A stretch of 64,000 nt of DNA, taken from the NCBI GenBank assembly GCA_018223365.1, contig JAGTTP010000001.1, positions 1,587,910-1,651,909 of the forward strand. Reading direction: 5' to 3'. Both the position numbers and the translations under genes were made by a program. A model generated the notes under the pieces. It saw only the letters and a list, made by a program, of their open reading frames with translations. It was not told where the DNA came from and searched no databases. The DNA comes from Clostridiaceae bacterium Marseille-Q4145. GTDB lineage: Bacteria > Bacillota > Clostridia > Lachnospirales > Lachnospiraceae. Below, piece after piece: positions 62,083-64,000 of this stretch. Positions within the stretch are counted from its first letter, which is position 1, and every line of letters begins with the position of its first letter.

Positions 62083-63333
62083 TTATGAAATCTGTGGTAC
62101 GGTAATCTTACCTGCCACTGCACAGGCGGCAGCGGTGGCCGGGGAGGCAAGGAAGATCTCTACTTTGGAGGTTCCCATACGTCCCAGGAAATTCCGGTTG
62201 TTGGTGGCAACGACGCGTTCACCGTCAGTCAGAATACCACCGGTACGGCCGCAGCAGAGGCCGCAGCTGGGATGAGTGATCATGGCACCGGCTTCTGCCA
62301 GAATGGCAAGGGTACCGTCCTCAAGAGCCTGCTCATAGATCTTGCGGCTGGCCGGAGTGACAATCAGTTTTACAAATGGAGCCACTTTTTTTCCTTTTAG
62401 AATGGAAGCGGCTTTCTGCAGATCCTCCAGGCGGCCGTTGGTACAGGAGCCGATGAAGACCTGGTCAATCGGAGTTCCTTCCCATTCGCTGACCGGATGA
62501 ATGTTGTCTACCTGAGATGGGCAGGCAAGTACCGGCACGAAGTCTTCGGCTTTGTAGTGGATCTCACGGATATAGCGGGCGTCAGCATCGCCTTTCAGAG
62601 AAGTTTCTTTCTCTGTCAGTTCGATCTCGCAGTACTCTGCGGTCTTCTCATCCGGTGTGAACAGAGCACATTTGGCACCTGCTTCGATGGCCATGTTGGA
62701 CATGGTCATACGGCTTGCCACACTCATGTTCTCGATGGTGTCGCCGGAGAACTCAAGCGCCTGATAAGTAGCGCCGTCTGCCCGGAGATCTCCGATAAGA
62801 CGGAGAATGATATCCTTGGAAGTAACATTAGATGGCAGTGTACCTTCGACGACGACTTTAATGGTCTCCGGTACTTTGATCCACATGGTACCGGTTCCGA
62901 GAATACTTGCCATCTCCGTATAACCAATGCCGGAAGAAAATGCACCGACACAACCATAGGTAGTGGTATGGCTGTCCGTACCAAATACAATGTTTCCAGG
63001 TTTTACATAGAGGGCTTCGGTCATCAGCTGATGGCAGATACCGTCACTTCTGTGGACATTTTTCATGCCGTATTTTTCTGCAAATGCATTTCCAACATGG
63101 AAATGACGGGTGTCATCCACCTGGCTTGCCGGAACAAGGTGGTCATAGATCAGAACCACTTTATCCGGATCCCACAGTTTCTGAAATCCCATTTCTTCAA
63201 ATTTTTCTGCCACAAACGGGATAAAAATATCGTGGATCATGACGCGGTCCACATTGACCGTTACGATATCTCCCGGATGTACGTCATGACCTACATTGCG
63301 GCTTACAATTTTCTCAATGATTGTCTGTCCCAT
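62083..63333 (-). CDS. leuC: 3-isopropylmalate dehydratase large subunit
   Basis: 416 residues, the length of the archaeal/clostridial (homoaconitase-like) LeuC type. 4Fe-4S cysteines in FIGSCTNGR (~299) and CGLCCGR (~358), plus GTDSHTTTYGCVGAF near 117. With LeuD it isomerises 2- and 3-isopropylmalate in leucine synthesis. GGAGG in the leuD 3' end is its ribosome site; the ATG is 2 nt after the leuD stop. A related hydro-lyase such as homoaconitase cannot be excluded by sequence alone. Confidence 0.93.
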   Translation of the reverse strand: MGQTIIEKIVSRNVGHDVHPGDIVTVNVDRVMIHDIFIPFVAEKFEEMGFQKLWDPDKVVLIYDHLVPASQVDDTRHFHVGNAFAEKYGMKNVHRSDGICHQLMTEALYVKPGNIVFGTDSHTTTYGCVGAFSSGIGYTEMASILGTGTMWIKVPETIKVVVEGTLPSNVTSKDIILRLIGDLRADGATYQALEFSGDTIENMSVASRMTMSNMAIEAGAKCALFTPDEKTAEYCEIELTEKETSLKGDADARYIREIHYKAEDFVPVLACPSQVDNIHPVSEWEGTPIDQVFIGSCTNGRLEDLQKAASILKGKKVAPFVKLIVTPASRKIYEQALEDGTLAILAEAGAMITHPSCGLCCGRTGGILTDGERVVATNNRNFLGRMGTSKVEIFLASPATAAACAVAGKITVPQIS

Positions 63334-63335
63334 AA

Positions 63336-63833
63336 TCAGTCCTCCAGTCCGTTCAGACGGCGCATGGCTTTTACCAGCCCGCCGGCATTGATAATATCCA
63401 TCAGATTCTGCGGAAGAGAGGCAATGGGAAATTCCTGGCCTTTTAAGACGATCTTTTCTCCGGTTGTCACTTCGATGGTGTCACCCTCTTCAACGTGATC
63501 GCGGAGAGTCGGATTTTCAATGAGCAGAAGACCGTTATTGATGGAGTTGCGGAAAAAGATCCGCGCAAAGGAACGGGCAATCACGCAGCGGATGCCCAGT
63601 GCCTTGATAATCTCCGGAGCCTGCTCTCTGGAGGAGCCGCAGCCGAAGTTTTTGCCTGCAACGATGATGTCTCCCGGCTTAATCTGGGAAGCCAGTTCCG
63701 GCCGAAGGGGAGAAAATGCGTAGGGAGCCATGTCCTGAACGGTTTTCAGGGCAAGGTATTCTGTAGGAATAATAATATCGGTGTCAATGTCGTCTCCGAG
63801 CACCCACACCTTTCCGGTAAATGTTTCACTCAT
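63336..63833 (-). CDS. leuD: 3-isopropylmalate dehydratase small subunit
   Basis: 165 residues. Swivel-domain subunit: VLGDDIDTDIIIPTEYL near 10-26, GKNFGCGSSREQAPE near 60-74 with the substrate-specificity loop, and ARSFARIFFRNSINNGL near 86. It precedes leuC, the reverse of the usual C-D order in many bacteria. ATG 63833 has AAGGAG some 13 nt upstream, slightly far. Confidence 0.92.
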   Translation of the reverse strand: MSETFTGKVWVLGDDIDTDIIIPTEYLALKTVQDMAPYAFSPLRPELASQIKPGDIIVAGKNFGCGSSREQAPEIIKALGIRCVIARSFARIFFRNSINNGLLLIENPTLRDHVEEGDTIEVTTGEKIVLKGQEFPIASLPQNLMDIINAGGLVKAMRRLNGLED

Positions 63834-63861
63834 GGTAGGTTTTTGTCTCCTTAGTGTGTTT

Positions 63862-63955
63862 ATAAGCAACTATTCAGAGCCACATTCGCAAAACCGCTGC
63901 TTCGCAGCTTTACTTTTGCTCATGTATGGCTTCTTGCCATATACATGCTCCGAAG
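63862..63955 (-). repeat. Palindromic intergenic element, possible dispersed repeat
   Basis: On the minus strand GCATGTATATGGC-AAGAA-GCCATACATGAGC is followed by GCTGC-GAA-GCAGC and GGTTTTGCG. Two neighbouring palindromes between gene ends recall repeated extragenic elements. Only one copy is in the window. Confidence 0.45.
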
Positions 63956-64000
63956 TTACAACATATCTGCTGTTGCGATCTCACCTTTGATGGCAGAGGC
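63956..64000 (-). CDS. 3' end of an unidentified gene, cut by the window edge
   Basis: Minus-strand frame reading ASAIKGEIATADML then stop (TAA at 63958-63956). Fourteen codons are too few to name it. Its place upstream of leuD suggests a leucine-pathway gene, but this is a guess. Confidence 0.4.
   Translation of the reverse strand, partial: ASAIKGEIATADML

Noticed and set aside
62497..63498. 333-codon plus-strand frame opposite leuC/leuD
   Set aside because: It is the antisense frame of well-supported leuC and leuD, with no start signal.

Overview
The window looks like chromosomal DNA of a low-to-mid GC Gram-positive anaerobe of the class Clostridia, most likely a gut Lachnospiraceae of the Blautia kind. 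I infer this from strong AGGAGG ribosome sites, family content typical of that group (DUF5721, CdaR/PucR regulators, Rpn-like nucleases, twin RpiR regulators, TRAP and Liv transporters) and a CwlC-like amidase. No taxonomic search was possible. I see no prophage, IS element or CRISPR array.

Layout. 1-2585 is the 3' nine tenths of a 23S rRNA gene. Eight tRNA genes follow behind their own promoter, with no 5S gene between. 3.5-6.9 kb carries housekeeping genes (HAAS/DUF1700 membrane protein, rhodanese, THUMP methyltransferase, rdgB, phosphodiesterase), then a second run of six tRNA genes behind a perfect-consensus promoter. 8.1-10.1 kb is a PhoP/PhoR-like two-component system with its own 11-nt phased operator. 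10.1-18.9 kb holds single housekeeping genes, including CIRCE-controlled htpG, an M18 aminopeptidase, DegV, an HPr variant and an ArsR regulator. 19.1-24.2 kb is a MacAB-like export operon followed by an NlpC/P60 cell-wall hydrolase. 24.3-29.1 kb is a complete livJHMGF branched-chain amino-acid importer. It is followed by a CdaR-like regulator translationally coupled to a PTS-IIB-like protein that lacks the catalytic histidine, then glgB, an acidic lipoprotein, and a siroheme-type reductase divergent from a LysR regulator.

35.3-45.6 kb is a surface-glycan locus: a fucosyltransferase-like enzyme, GT4 and GT2 transferases, a GtrB-like lipid-linked sugar transferase, RmlD, two paralogous polytopic GT-C-like proteins and two acyltransferases, with a polysaccharide deacetylase next door. 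46.5-51.3 kb has rarA, an amidase, an EamA exporter, then a sigma-factor-like protein without region 4 coupled to a NYN-LOTUS putative RNase.

51.3-61.9 kb is the most system-like stretch. Two nearly identical RpiR/SIS regulators flank a small membrane-protein ORF. An Rpn-type nuclease gene sits between two copies of a 53-bp hairpin repeat. A catabolic operon follows (zinc dehydrogenase, class I aldolase, FGGY kinase, TRAP transporter DctPQM). An identical 15-bp palindromic operator candidate, similar to known RpiR/HexR sites, lies before the small ORF and overlaps the -35 box of the catabolic operon, which suggests the twin regulators control both. The window ends with leuDC on the minus strand, a palindromic intergenic element and the last 14 codons of an unidentified gene.
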